A DNA stretch of 64,000 nt. Source: Ktedonobacter sp. SOSP1-85. GTDB taxonomy: Bacteria; Chloroflexota; Ktedonobacteria; Ktedonobacterales; Ktedonobacteraceae. The notes under the pieces were generated by a model. It was not told the DNA's origin. It searched no databases and saw only the letters and a list, made by a program, of their open reading frames with translations. The position numbers and the translations under genes were made by a program. Below, one piece after another: positions 32,636-41,002 of the stretch (position 1 is its first letter; the number at the start of each line of letters is the position of its first letter). The stretch lies in assembly GCF_016587415.1 (NCBI RefSeq), contig NZ_BNJI01000001.1, positions 3,697,501 to 3,761,500 on the forward strand, given 5' to 3'.

Positions 32636-33412
32636 TTAGCGCTTTTTAGCCCGGCGCTGACCGGAGCGGTAGGCGTGGTAGAGATCATCAGCCTCGCCAC
32701 TGACGCCCTGGCGAATGGTTGGCTGGGGCGCCCTGGGTTCCGCGGACCGGGCAGGCTTTTTGGCGGCAGACTTGTTATTAGCAGCCGAGGAACCGCCCAG
32801 GCTACGTGGAATGAAGTCGTAGCGCGCCAGTACGACCAGGAGGATGACCAGGGTAGCCAGGTAGAGCGCCGTTGACGTCGTGATATTCATCGGCAGACCA
32901 AAGAGATTAAAATTTGCCCACTGGCGCTCAATGCCCAGGCTATGTACGGCCTGTTGCTCAAACAAGCCTACAAAGTTCGCTGCCAGCAGGTAGATGGCCA
33001 TACCAATAATCCAGCGAGTCTTAAAGCCGCCAGCGGGTGGTGTCGAGCGTGGACGCGCCGTGGGCTTGGCGGCCTTTGGCTTCTCATCGCCTGTAGCCTC
33101 CTCGCCGGCCTTGCCACGTGTCGCACGCGCCAGGCGTGCACGAGACACATCCTCTTTCGACGTGGCCTCTTCTTCGCGTTTGCCAACGCGTGAGAAGAAG
33201 CTGCGTCGAGGCTTGATCTCGCTGCCTGACGCCTCGTTCTCCGCAAGGGCCACGGAACTCTCAACTGGCGTGTTACCTTCCTCGGCGAGAGTTTCTTCTC
33301 CCACAGAGTTTAGCTGCTCATCATTGGTGACGAGGACGGGACGATTGCGTGGTACGCGGTTCCTCCTGCGCCGGCTGGTGCTCACTTTGTAATCCTGGTA
33401 ATCCTGACTCAT
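32636..33412 (-). CDS. Membrane protein with long basic/acidic N-terminal region, function unknown
   Basis: This is a 258-residue protein. Residues 1-130 are hydrophilic and probably disordered (RRRRNRVPRNRP, then Glu-rich, then Lys/Ala/Pro-rich). Two hydrophobic helices follow (about 135-152 WIIGMAIYLLAANFVGLF and 180-200 ALYLATLVILLVVLARYDF). The C-terminal tail is basic (YRSGQRRAKKR). No domain is recognised. It overlaps the end of the GlcG-like gene by four bases (ATGA), so the two are translationally coupled and may work together, for example with this protein as a membrane anchor. Its own terminator follows the stop codon. Confidence 0.8.
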   Translation of the reverse strand: MSQDYQDYKVSTSRRRRNRVPRNRPVLVTNDEQLNSVGEETLAEEGNTPVESSVALAENEASGSEIKPRRSFFSRVGKREEEATSKEDVSRARLARATRGKAGEEATGDEKPKAAKPTARPRSTPPAGGFKTRWIIGMAIYLLAANFVGLFEQQAVHSLGIERQWANFNLFGLPMNITTSTALYLATLVILLVVLARYDFIPRSLGGSSAANNKSAAKKPARSAEPRAPQPTIRQGVSGEADDLYHAYRSGQRRAKKR

Positions 33413-34209
33413 GATTGGTCTCCTGGTTGTTCTGCCTGAGGTTGTTCCTCACGCGTGGTGTCTTGAAATGAGAAGGGTTCAGCCTTAGCTGTCTCTTCGT
33501 TTCGGTATTGTTCCTGTCCTACTTGTTCCTGTGGGAAGGACTTTTGCTCACTTACAGCAGGTCGTTCAGCATAATTGACGTTTTCGCTGTAGTTTTGCTC
33601 TCGGGGAGCGGACTCAGGAGCTGGCTGGACTGGATAGCTTGCGGAAGGCGCCGTATAGGAAGGCGTCTGCTGTGGCTGTTGAGGCGCTGCACCGCGAGCG
33701 TAGAATGATGAAGCCGGGGACTGTGGAGCCAGGCCTGAGAACGAAGGCTGCTGTTGTGGCTGTGGTGGCGCATATGGCTGCGGCGGAGCCTGGCGTGGGG
33801 CTTCGAAAGCCGCGAGACCTGCGCGAGCGATCTCATCATCGCGACCAGGAGCGTTGCCACCGCTTACACCGATGCCGCCAACGGTCGCGCCGTTTACGCG
33901 GATTGGCCAGCCGCCTGCAGCCATGATGAAATTCCCGTGTGTCATCTCGGCCAGGCTAGAGGCAAAACCTGGAATAGAAGACCCCCACTGCGCGACAGAG
34001 TCGGTTGATTGATTGAACATCACGGCGGTACTCGCCTTGGCGATACTGATATTCCCAGTCGCCCAGCCATAAGGCGACATCATACGCTCAAAGAGTACCA
34101 GGTGACCACCAGCATCCACAATGGCGATGCTGACAGGACTGCGTAACTCGCGTGCGCGTTGCTTGCTCGCTTCCAAAATTTTCCGTGCGATGTCGATAGA
34201 GATGCTCAC
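33409..34209 (-). CDS. GlcG/HbpS-like protein with Gln/Pro-rich C-terminal extension
   Basis: The first ~140 residues match the GlcG/HbpS (DUF336) family, small heme- or cobalamin-associated proteins: ARKILEASKQRARELRSPVS, IAIVDAGGHLVLFERM, ISIAKASTAVMFNQST, AAGGWPIRVNGATVGGIGVSG and DDEIARAGLAAF. The remaining ~125 residues are low-complexity, rich in Gln, Pro, Ala and later Glu. Such a tail is not usual for the family (about 140 residues). The start is the GTG at 34209 with AAGGAG ten bases upstream; the frame extends further but without a start signal. The biochemical role of GlcG itself is not settled. It is coupled to the following membrane-protein gene. Confidence 0.83.
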   Translation of the reverse strand: MSISIDIARKILEASKQRARELRSPVSIAIVDAGGHLVLFERMMSPYGWATGNISIAKASTAVMFNQSTDSVAQWGSSIPGFASSLAEMTHGNFIMAAGGWPIRVNGATVGGIGVSGGNAPGRDDEIARAGLAAFEAPRQAPPQPYAPPQPQQQPSFSGLAPQSPASSFYARGAAPQQPQQTPSYTAPSASYPVQPAPESAPREQNYSENVNYAERPAVSEQKSFPQEQVGQEQYRNEETAKAEPFSFQDTTREEQPQAEQPGDQS

Positions 34210-34249
34210 AGCCAAGAAACTCCTTACTATTAGATGAAACAAATATCTA

Positions 34250-34311
34250 CTTATCCGAAAACCTGAGCGCGGAGCGCTAGTCGCGAGAGCGACGTTGGGT
34301 TTCGGAATAAG
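34250..34311 (+). repeat. Modular palindromic element, copy E (minimal form)
   Basis: This 62-base element runs from CTTATCCGAAAACCTGAGC to GTTGGGTTTCGGAATAAG, with the AGCGCTAG core and the hairpin TCGC-GAGA-GCGA. It lies in the leader of the GlcG-like gene, 41 bases before its start. Confidence 0.82.
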
Positions 34312-34567
34312 AGTTTTATGCAGGACTGGTGCTGGTGTGCCGCGCCCCAGGCGTGGATGGCATCTAATGTTGATAATGTTTCATATGCTGATACAAGTCC
34401 AGGCTTGCCAGGTTTCGTGTTGGCGCTCTCGTACCATGTCGCTACTCTTGTAGCTCTGTATCTGGCTGGCGTTGATGCAAGCAATGCAAGCATGTAGGCT
34501 GGCGCTTTTTTTCTGGCCCGGTGTATGCTTTGACCCGGAAAAGTTCCAGTCAGTCCGTATCTGGACT

Positions 34568-34596
34568 ATTGTACCGCACCACGTGTATCCATGCAA
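34568..34596 (-). promoter_or_regulatory. Sigma-70 promoter for the GlcG-like operon, long leader
   Basis: On the minus strand, TTGCAT (34596-34591), a 17-base spacer and TACAAT (34573-34568) imply a leader of about 350 bases, including element E. I see no gene in 34312-34567. Confidence 0.55.
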
Positions 34597-34728
34597 TGTG
34601 TACAACAGGCAAGGCGGCAGGCAGTGATACCCTCTGACTTTCTTTTTCGGCTCTTTACCTTGAGAAGTTGAGAAGCAATAGGTCAGAAGTCATAAAGAGT
34701 TGGTTTAACCCGTGTGCAAGTTATTTCT

Positions 34729-34815
34729 GGTTAGTGATATGTGCATGTGAATTGGCAGCCTGTGGCCGCCAATTCACATGCACATATCACTAACCGAGGC
34801 GAGCGCCGCAGGCGC
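34729..34815. repeat. Long palindrome (28-bp arms) plus GCGCC-GCA-GGCGC tag
   Basis: Arms 34729-34756 and 34768-34795 pair perfectly. An inner A/C mismatch and GCC-TGT-GGC repeat the exact design seen at 22888. The tag follows at 34803-34815, nine bases from the lipM stop codon. It may terminate lipM transcripts. Confidence 0.85.
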
Positions 34816-34823
34816 GAGAGGTC

Positions 34824-35654
34824 TTATAGATGCTCGATGAGTGTGACTTTCTCTTTGCGCCAGGTGAGGTGACTATATTTTTCGGCCACAAGCTGTCGTG
34901 CCAGGTCCCACTCAGAGGGTAAGAGTTCGCCAGGTACAAACTCATGCTCCAGGAAGGAGCTGAAGCCCAGGCGAAAAGCCTGCGCGACCTCGTCCCAGGT
35001 TGCCTGTGGGGCGAAGGCATTGAGGGGAGCTGTTTTCGTATTGTACTGGGCCAGGGCCTGGGATCGAGCTTCTTCAGAAGGGAAGCGCAGGAGCGAGAAA
35101 AACTCGGCCGCGCGGTCACCCAGCGGGAGTGAGCCTTGTTGGAGGAGCGAAGCCTCTTTCCACACCTGGGCGCTGCCAATCAGTTTAAAGCCATCGACTG
35201 TCAAATCGGCCTGCGTAGAAGAGGCAAAGCAGGCCGCCGAGGGTGTTTTACTGACCCGCTCATCGCTGATGATCGCGTTGAGGCCGAGATGTTGTAGCGC
35301 TTGGATAAGCCCTTGCAGGAGGTAGGCGTAGGCCGCCACGACTCCAGATGGCACGCCCTCGCGCTTCCCTATGGTGATACTATAAGTAAACTCATCGCGA
35401 TGATAGACGGCTCTCCCGCCTGTAGGACGGCGAACCATGGCCACATTCTCGCGCGCGCAGACCTCCTGCTCAATTTCGCGCTCAACATTCTGGAAGCGTC
35501 CCAGGCTAATGGCTGGCTGCTTCCATTGGAAGACGCGCAGCGTGGGCGGGACCTTCTCCTCAATGTGATGCAGGAGGATGGCCTCATCAATGGCCATGTT
35601 CAAGGCTGCATCCTGCACGCCTGTATGAATAAAGCGATAAGCGGTTGCTGACAT
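34824..35654 (-). CDS. lipM: Octanoyltransferase of the LipM type (lipoate-protein ligase fold)
   Basis: This 276-residue protein has the BPL/LplA-LipB fold and transfers octanoyl groups to a lipoyl domain such as GcvH. Motifs include VRRPTGGRAVYHRDEFTYS, the acyl-acceptor Cys in SAACFASSTQADL and the Lys in VDGFKLIGSAQVWKEASLLQ, followed by QQGSLPL. The Cys context is that of LipM rather than lipoate ligase LplA, which lacks it. GGAGGAG precedes the ATG at 35654 by 12 bases. An ATG at 35666 sits directly on the ribosome binding site and is less likely. It lies 32 bases after tgt in the same direction. lipA is not in the window. Confidence 0.85.
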   Translation of the reverse strand: MSATAYRFIHTGVQDAALNMAIDEAILLHHIEEKVPPTLRVFQWKQPAISLGRFQNVEREIEQEVCARENVAMVRRPTGGRAVYHRDEFTYSITIGKREGVPSGVVAAYAYLLQGLIQALQHLGLNAIISDERVSKTPSAACFASSTQADLTVDGFKLIGSAQVWKEASLLQQGSLPLGDRAAEFFSLLRFPSEEARSQALAQYNTKTAPLNAFAPQATWDEVAQAFRLGFSSFLEHEFVPGELLPSEWDLARQLVAEKYSHLTWRKEKVTLIEHL

Positions 35655-35686
35655 AAGACTCGACATCTCCTCCAGGGTTTTCAGGC

Positions 35687-36868
35687 TCAGGATTGACGCT
35701 CGCGGGCCGCCTTCCATTTTTCGCGCTGCTGCTCGCGTACCGTCTCTGAGGCTGGCTGATAGCGTGCCAGGAAGGTCTCGCGGAAGACGGGATAGCTGCC
35801 ATCAAGAATGGAGGCGCGCAGGTCAGCGGCCAGGCGCAGCATGAAGCGCAGGTTATGGATGGTTCCCAGGCGATAATAGAGCTGCTCCTCGGCACGGATA
35901 AGATGATGCACATAGGCCGCGCTATAGTTGCGACAGGTGTAGCAGTCGCAGCCCTCTTCAATCGGGCCAGTTGCTCGCTTAAAGCGGGCGGACTTGATAT
36001 TCACGCGCCCATCACGGGTAAAGAGACCGCCGTGGCGAGCGACGCGCGTGGGCAGAACGCAGTCGAACATATCCATGCCCAGACCGACGCATTCGACCAG
36101 GTCCTCGGGCGAGCCAACGCCCAGCAGGTGACGTGGCTTCTCGCGTGGAAGCGCGGGCGTAGTTGCGCGCAGCATCTCCCACATCTTGGTTTTGGGTTCG
36201 CCCACCGAGAGGCCGCCAATCGAGAGACCAGGGAAGGGCATTGAGCCAATTACACGCGCGCTCTCCTGGCGTAGCTCGGGCTCAAAGGCTCCCTGAACAA
36301 TACCAAAGAGCGTCTGTTCCGGGCGATAGCGTTCTTTCGCGACCAGGGCACGCTCCTCCCAGCGATGTGTACGTTCCATGGCCTCTCGGGCCTCTTTGGG
36401 TGTGCAGGGAAAGGGCGCACAGATATCCAGAGGGAGAATGATATCGGACCCCAACTCCGCCTCGATGCGCATCACGCTCTCAGGTGTGAGAAACTGTGGT
36501 GAGCCATCCAGGTGCGACTTGAAAAGGACTCCCTCCTCGCTCAGCTTACGCAGGTGCCCCAGGCTCCAAACCTGAAAGCCACCGCTATCCGTCAGAATCG
36601 GGCCATCCCAGCGCATAAATGCATGCAGTCCGCCAAAAGAATCGATGAGTTCAGAGCCGGGCCGCAGCATCAGGTGATAGGTATTGGAGAGAATAATCTG
36701 AGCGCCGACCTCGCGTAATTCTTCTGGAGAGACGCTCTTGACGGTCGCCTGTGTGCCAACAGGCATAAAGATCGGCGTCTGGATCGTGCCATGAGGAGTC
36801 TGAATCGTGCCAGCACGCGCCCAGCTCTCAGAGCACTCGGCATCAATAGTAAACGTAAATTGTGACAT
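35687..36868 (-). CDS. tgt: Queuine tRNA-ribosyltransferase (tRNA-guanine transglycosylase)
   Basis: Tgt exchanges G34 of tRNAs with GUN anticodons for the queuosine precursor. The 393-residue product matches the family: MPVGTQATVKSVSPEEL, LSNTYHLMLRPG, GPILTDSGGFQVWSL with the catalytic Asp, FGIVQGAF, IGGLSVGE, HLLGVGSPEDLVECVGLGMD and MFDCVLPTR with the nucleophile Asp. The zinc site is CDCYTC...H near residue 310. The start is taken as the ATG at 36868; a TTG five codons earlier is possible, and neither has a strong ribosome binding site. queA and other queuosine genes are not adjacent. lipM follows. Confidence 0.95.
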   Translation of the reverse strand: MSQFTFTIDAECSESWARAGTIQTPHGTIQTPIFMPVGTQATVKSVSPEELREVGAQIILSNTYHLMLRPGSELIDSFGGLHAFMRWDGPILTDSGGFQVWSLGHLRKLSEEGVLFKSHLDGSPQFLTPESVMRIEAELGSDIILPLDICAPFPCTPKEAREAMERTHRWEERALVAKERYRPEQTLFGIVQGAFEPELRQESARVIGSMPFPGLSIGGLSVGEPKTKMWEMLRATTPALPREKPRHLLGVGSPEDLVECVGLGMDMFDCVLPTRVARHGGLFTRDGRVNIKSARFKRATGPIEEGCDCYTCRNYSAAYVHHLIRAEEQLYYRLGTIHNLRFMLRLAADLRASILDGSYPVFRETFLARYQPASETVREQQREKWKAARERQS

Positions 36869-37073
36869 CAGCTTTAAACCCAAAGAGAAATACTAATATA
36901 TAATTAAAGGCGGAATACCATGATATGCAATGCGCAAAGAAAAACCTGAATCTATGCACACAGCGCTTAAAAGTTCGCTGTCTATTGTCTCATAAAGGTC
37001 AAGAGCAACCCCCATGTACTGCCTGATTACATCCAAAAAAGTTATGGAACTGCTGACTTACGACTTACATCCA

Positions 37074-37158
37074 AATGAGTTGTGTGGTCCTGCCGGGGTT
37101 GCCTTCGGCAACCCCGGCAGGACCACACAACTCATTACCCCGCGAGCCACGTAGTGGC
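37074..37158. repeat. Long palindrome (30-bp arms) plus GCCAC-GTA-GTGGC tag
   Basis: Arms 37074-37103 and 37107-37136 pair perfectly around TTC. A tag of the second subtype, GAGCCACGTAGTGGCGAGAAG, follows at 37144-37164. It lies between the divergent genes tgt and the zinc-ribbon gene, so it is not at a gene end. Confidence 0.85.
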
Positions 37159-37287
37159 GAGAAGTGAAGGAGCTGATAAAAAGCCACATAGCAAGCAAAA
37201 AAGAGAGATAAAAATGTATGAAAAATGGCAAGATATAAAATATACATAAAAATATGAAGAGATATGTACAGAATCGGCGTAAAACTC

Positions 37288-37316
37288 TTGAAAATCAACA
37301 AAAGATAGTGTATGCT
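37288..37316 (+). promoter_or_regulatory. Sigma-70 promoter for the zinc-ribbon gene
   Basis: TTGAAA (37288-37293), a 17-base spacer and TATGCT (37311-37316) lie about 150 bases before the TTG at 37466. With the palindrome this accounts for the 597-base gap from tgt; nothing else is evident in it. Confidence 0.6.
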
Positions 37317-37465
37317 GTTTTCCGGTATCCATCTCGGTCTCGCGTACGGTGCTCGTCCAGAGTTACATACTTCCCTCGCTGGTAAGGGGAAAGAATGGCT
37401 GGTGACATCCGCTAGGAGAAGGACCTGGAGGTTTACCATTCTTCTATTCACTAAGGAGGTCCTAG

Positions 37466-37774
37466 TTGAGCTTCGATGACAAAACCCTGAAGTGCCGTGA
37501 TTGCGGAAATGATTTCCTGTTCACCGCCGGAGAGCAAGAGTTTTACCAGCAAAAAGGCCTGATGAATCAGCCGAGTCGCTGTCGTCCCTGCCGTGAGGCG
37601 CGTCGCAACTCTGTGGGTTCAACCGGTCGTTCTGAGCGCGCCCCGCGAGAAATGCATCCTGTTATTTGTGCCGAGTGTGGTGCGGAGACCCAGGTGCCCT
37701 TCCTTCCTACCAAGGATCGCCCCGTCTATTGTAGCTCCTGCTTTGACAAAGTTCGTGGCGCAGCCCACAGCTAA
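37466..37774 (+). CDS. Double zinc-ribbon protein, 102 residues
   Basis: This is a small protein with two zinc-ribbon modules. The first is CRDCG...CRPC (about residues 10-42), with the ETFFLFTAGEQEFY-like strand FLFTAGEQEFYQQKG and NQPSRCRPCREARR. The second is CAECG...CSSC (about 68-92), with DRPVYCSSCFDKVR. This architecture is common in Chloroflexota and related phyla under zinc-ribbon domain names; the role is unproven but nucleic-acid binding is plausible. Translation starts at the TTG at 37466: AAGGAGGT sits six bases upstream and no in-frame ATG is available. A sigma-70 promoter lies 150 bases upstream. Confidence 0.85.
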   Translation: MSFDDKTLKCRDCGNDFLFTAGEQEFYQQKGLMNQPSRCRPCREARRNSVGSTGRSERAPREMHPVICAECGAETQVPFLPTKDRPVYCSSCFDKVRGAAHS

Positions 37775-37959
37775 AAGCAGCGCACAATGAAGAAGCGAGC
37801 GTTTGCAAGAGAAGAGCCACTATCGCTCTTAGGAAAGAAGCTTGTCGGCCTGGTATATGTTGTTTCGACGACGCCCGCCAGGTTGCTCAAGCCCTGGAAC
37901 TAAGGCCAGACATAGAAATCTTATCTGACCGGAACTCTCGTTTTTCGCTCACAAGTAAT

Positions 37960-38004
37960 CAGAGGCTAAGCAAAGATGTGTTCTTTGCTTAGCCTCTGGT
38001 TTTT
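37960..38004 (+). terminator. Intrinsic terminator after the zinc-ribbon gene
   Basis: CAGAGGCTAAGCAAAG (37960-37975) pairs with CTTTGCTTAGCCTCTG (37983-37998) and is followed by GTTTTTTC. It lies 186 bases after the stop codon; the intervening DNA has no gene. Confidence 0.85.
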
Positions 38005-38196
38005 TCTATGAAAGAAACTGACTACCAGGTTGGTACAATGGAAATAAGTAGTCGCATAATTGGCGGAATATGGTGACGTCCAGGCGTGTTTAAACGTAAT
38101 ACAATGTAATACAATGAGGCTTTTCCTCTCCTCTCCTGTGCCCTGGCAAAATCGATGTGTGCGTTTTTAATTATGAAGTGCAAACGGAGTCCTCGC

Positions 38197-38224
38197 TTGA
38201 CAGGGGAATATAGCACCTTATAAT
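38197..38224 (+). promoter_or_regulatory. Consensus sigma-70 promoter upstream of rel
   Basis: A perfect TTGACA (38197-38202), a 16-base spacer and a perfect TATAAT (38219-38224) make this the best promoter in the window. The transcript would start near 38231, about 365 bases before the first rel gene. Confidence 0.88.
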
Positions 38225-38230
38225 AAAGTA

Positions 38231-38423
38231 ATAACCTGTTTAACTCATAGGCAGAAATGTCCTACCTGGAAGAGGAGGCATCGCTTAGGGGTGTCTTATG
38301 TGGAGGCAAAGCCAGACTATGTGGCTTTGCCGGTGAAATAGAACAATAAACCACGAAGCACCTCGAGAGATGCCTTCTCTCCCTCTTTTTACTAGTATTT
38401 TATGCCGTTGCGTAGGACATTCC
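38231..38423 (+). ncRNA. Candidate structured RNA or leader upstream of rel
   Basis: The transcript from the consensus promoter can form nested stems. GAGGAGGCATC (38272-38282) pairs with GATGCCTTCTC (38369-38379, one G-U). Inside are AGGGGTG with GCACCTC, TGTGG with CCACG, and the strong hairpin GGCAAAGCC/GGCTTTGCC (38315-38341 region). CTCTTTTT (38383-38390) follows the outer stem. Separately, ATGTCCTAC (38257-38265) is complementary to GTAGGACAT (38412-38420), enclosing the U-tract. This could be a free small RNA (6S-like in size) or a regulated leader. I cannot assign it to a family. Confidence 0.4.
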
Positions 38424-38596
38424 AATACCCAGGATGCAAGGGGAGAGAAAGGTGACGCTATCCCGAATAGTGTGACATGGGGACGCCAACGGATTGAGTC
38501 AAAGACAGTCGGGATCTATGCCGAAGCTAGCCTGAAACAGTCCGCGGTAGAGGGACTGACAATTGTGCTCAATTGAAAGGTATGACGTAAGATTAC
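38424..38596 (+). other. Distal rel leader, no gene seen
   Basis: It contains small hairpins (ACGCTAT/ATAGTGT near 38456-38475; CAGTCC/GGACTG near 38538-38559) and a three-codon frame ATGACGTAA at 38582-38590 just before the rel start. Nothing else is supported. Confidence 0.3.
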
Positions 38597-40999
38597 ATGG
38601 CTACCAACTTTGAGAGAAGCATCGAAGATTCGCATCAGACGACCATCCTGAAAACAGGGGAGCCGCAGACGAATCTTGCACCGTCACAGATGACAATCGA
38701 AGATTTGCTAGATGAAGCTCACCAGTACCTGGCGGATGCGGATCTAGAGCGAATACGTCATGCCTATGAACTGGCGAAACATGCGCACAAGGGTGTAGTA
38801 AGGAAGTCGGGCGAACCCTATATTCAGCACCCTCTTGAGGTGGCGCTCCTGCTGGCAGGTATGCGTATCGATGCTGAAGGCATTATGGCGGCCCTGCTAC
38901 ACGATGTTGTGGAGGATACCGACTACTCACTGGATGACCTGACTGAGCAGTTTGGCCAGCAAGTGGCGAATATCGTTGATGGAGTGACAAAGTTTGATGC
39001 CCTGGCGGGCAAGCCGAATAAGGCTGCTCAATCGCTCGATAACGCGCCAGACCAGGAGCCAGCAGAGCCTGTGCAGCAGACGCTCTCGGTTGTAGATAAG
39101 CGTCGTGAGAAGACCGAGACGGTGCGGAAGATGCTCTTAGCCATGGCGGAAGATCCTCGTGTCGTTGTGCTCAAACTTGCCGACCGTATCCATAATATGC
39201 GGACCCTGGCCGCGATGTCGACCGTGCAACAGCAGAGTAAGACGCGCGAGACCAGCGAGATCTACGCGCCTCTAGCGCGCCGGTTGGGCATGATGCAGGT
39301 GCAGGCTGAGCTAGAGGACCTGGTTCTAAGTTACCAGGACCCGGAGCGCTATGCCTGGCTCAAACACGAGGTGGAGGAAGAGGTACAGCGGCGAATGCCC
39401 TTTATCGACGAGGTTGGCCGCATCTTGCGCGAGGAAATGCAGCGCGCGGGCATTCAGGCTGAGGTACAGGCCTGGCAGAAGCACCTGGCGAGCATCAATC
39501 GCAAGCTCGGATATGTCTCTGGACAGCCCTCTGGCGCGGATCTCAGTCAGCTACACGACCTGATCTCCTTCCGCATCCTGGTGCATACCGATAACGAGTG
39601 TTACCTGGCGCTCGGCCATATTCATGCCCTCTGGCGACCCAAGGATGGACGCATTAAAGACTTTATCGCCACGCCCAAGCTCAATGGCTATCAATCGCTG
39701 CATACTACTGTTTTCTGCTTTGATAACCGCCTGGCGGAGATTCAGATCCGCACACACGATATGCAGCGTACCGCCGAGTATGGCATCGCCAATTACTGGT
39801 ACCTCAAAGACCGGATGGTGAAGGAGGATCCCTCGCCTCATAGCTGGAAGCTCTCCTACAAAGAGATGGTGGCCTGGATTGAGCAGTTGCGGCAATGGCA
39901 ACGCGAACTTCCCCAGAGTGCGGACGAATTCGTGGAGGCCGTCAAGGGCGACATCTTCCAGGAGCAGATCTTTGTCTTTACGCCTAAAGGTGAGGTCAAA
40001 GACTTGCCTCGTGGTTCGACTCCTTTGGATATGGCGTATCGTATCCATACCGATATTGGCGACCACTGTGCGGGCGCGCGCATCATTACCAATACAGATG
40101 ACAGCGGACGCCTGGTGACGCGCCTGGTACCCCTGGACTATGAGCTTAAGGGCGGCGAGATCGTGGACATCATGGTCAACCGCACCGTCCACCCCACACG
40201 CGACTGGCTCAGTTTTGCGCGGACAGCCGCGGCGCGCAACAAGATTCGCCGCTATCTGAAGACCTATGAGCGCGAGATCAATCTCCAACTCGGCAAAGAG
40301 CGGCTCGACCTGGCCTTAAAGACTGCTGGTGCCGTTGGGCTGAATGCCCCCGTTGAGGAATTGCTCAACCAGGCCCGCAACGAGGATAAAACGGGCGACC
40401 TGCGCAAGTACGCCAATCGCGATGATATCTATATTGCAATTGGGCGTGAGGATCTCCAGGTGGAAGATGTCATGTTGCATCTGCTCCCCCTGGTGCGCCA
40501 GGTAAATGAGCTAACGCATGGCGAGGGCGCGAACCAGCATACGAGCAAGGAGAGCGAAGGGAGCGCGGTCGTCAAACTCGCCCAATGTTGTTGTCCTCTG
40601 CCTGGCGATGAAATTGTCGGGATGCTCAACCCCAGTAAGGGAATGTATGTCCATCGCAGTGATTGTACACGCGTTAGACGCCATCGAGAAAGCGCGAAGG
40701 CCGTCATTGAGCTCAACTGGTTGCAGATTGAACCAGAGACCTATCTCTCGCCTATTACCATCGTAGCGCATGATCGCTCAGGCCTCTTACGTGACGTTGC
40801 GGCTGTTGTCGCCGACGCGGGCGTCAATATGACCACGGTCACATCCACTACGAACCCCTCTGTCCACAAAGCAGTGATTACAGCGACATTAGAAGTCATG
40901 GCCACTGAAGGCGTGTTGGATCAGATTGAGCGCATCTTGCGTCGCCTGCGCCAGGTAAAGAATGTCGTCAGTGTGGAGCGTGCGCTTAACGCCCACTAA
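38597..40999 (+). CDS. rel: Bifunctional (p)ppGpp synthetase/hydrolase, RSH paralogue 1
   Basis: This is a long RSH protein of 800 residues that makes and degrades (p)ppGpp. The hydrolase HD domain (about 50-215) is intact: IQHPLEVALLL, ALLHDVVEDT with H102-D103, and LADRIHNMRTL. The synthetase domain (about 290-420) has DGRIKDFIATPKLNGYQSLH with the RxKD form typical of bifunctional enzymes, and EIQIRTHDMQRTAEYG. TGS (FTPKGEVKDLPRGSTPLDMAY), a Cys-containing zinc-finger domain (QCCCPLPGDEIVG, VHRSDC) and an ACT domain at the C-terminus follow. The ATG at 38597 has AAAGG about 16 bases upstream, with a tiny frame ATGACGTAA between. A second paralogue follows. Confidence 0.96.
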   Translation: MATNFERSIEDSHQTTILKTGEPQTNLAPSQMTIEDLLDEAHQYLADADLERIRHAYELAKHAHKGVVRKSGEPYIQHPLEVALLLAGMRIDAEGIMAALLHDVVEDTDYSLDDLTEQFGQQVANIVDGVTKFDALAGKPNKAAQSLDNAPDQEPAEPVQQTLSVVDKRREKTETVRKMLLAMAEDPRVVVLKLADRIHNMRTLAAMSTVQQQSKTRETSEIYAPLARRLGMMQVQAELEDLVLSYQDPERYAWLKHEVEEEVQRRMPFIDEVGRILREEMQRAGIQAEVQAWQKHLASINRKLGYVSGQPSGADLSQLHDLISFRILVHTDNECYLALGHIHALWRPKDGRIKDFIATPKLNGYQSLHTTVFCFDNRLAEIQIRTHDMQRTAEYGIANYWYLKDRMVKEDPSPHSWKLSYKEMVAWIEQLRQWQRELPQSADEFVEAVKGDIFQEQIFVFTPKGEVKDLPRGSTPLDMAYRIHTDIGDHCAGARIITNTDDSGRLVTRLVPLDYELKGGEIVDIMVNRTVHPTRDWLSFARTAAARNKIRRYLKTYEREINLQLGKERLDLALKTAGAVGLNAPVEELLNQARNEDKTGDLRKYANRDDIYIAIGREDLQVEDVMLHLLPLVRQVNELTHGEGANQHTSKESEGSAVVKLAQCCCPLPGDEIVGMLNPSKGMYVHRSDCTRVRRHRESAKAVIELNWLQIEPETYLSPITIVAHDRSGLLRDVAAVVADAGVNMTTVTSTTNPSVHKAVITATLEVMATEGVLDQIERILRRLRQVKNVVSVERALNAH

Positions 41000-41002
41000 G
41001 AT

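Noticed and set aside
34251..34605. Two overlapping minus-strand open frames upstream of the GlcG-like gene
   Set aside because: They run through the promoter and a repeat element and have no ribosome binding sites.
34824..35654. Lipoate-protein ligase LplA
   Set aside because: The Cys in SAACFASST and the GFKLIGSAQV context fit LipM octanoyltransferase; LplA lacks that Cys and usually has an accessory domain.
38231..38423. 6S RNA (ssrS) as a firm call
   Set aside because: Size, promoter strength and general bubble-like fold are compatible, but 6S has little sequence signature and I cannot show the central bubble or the product-RNA start by eye. Reported only as a candidate structured RNA.
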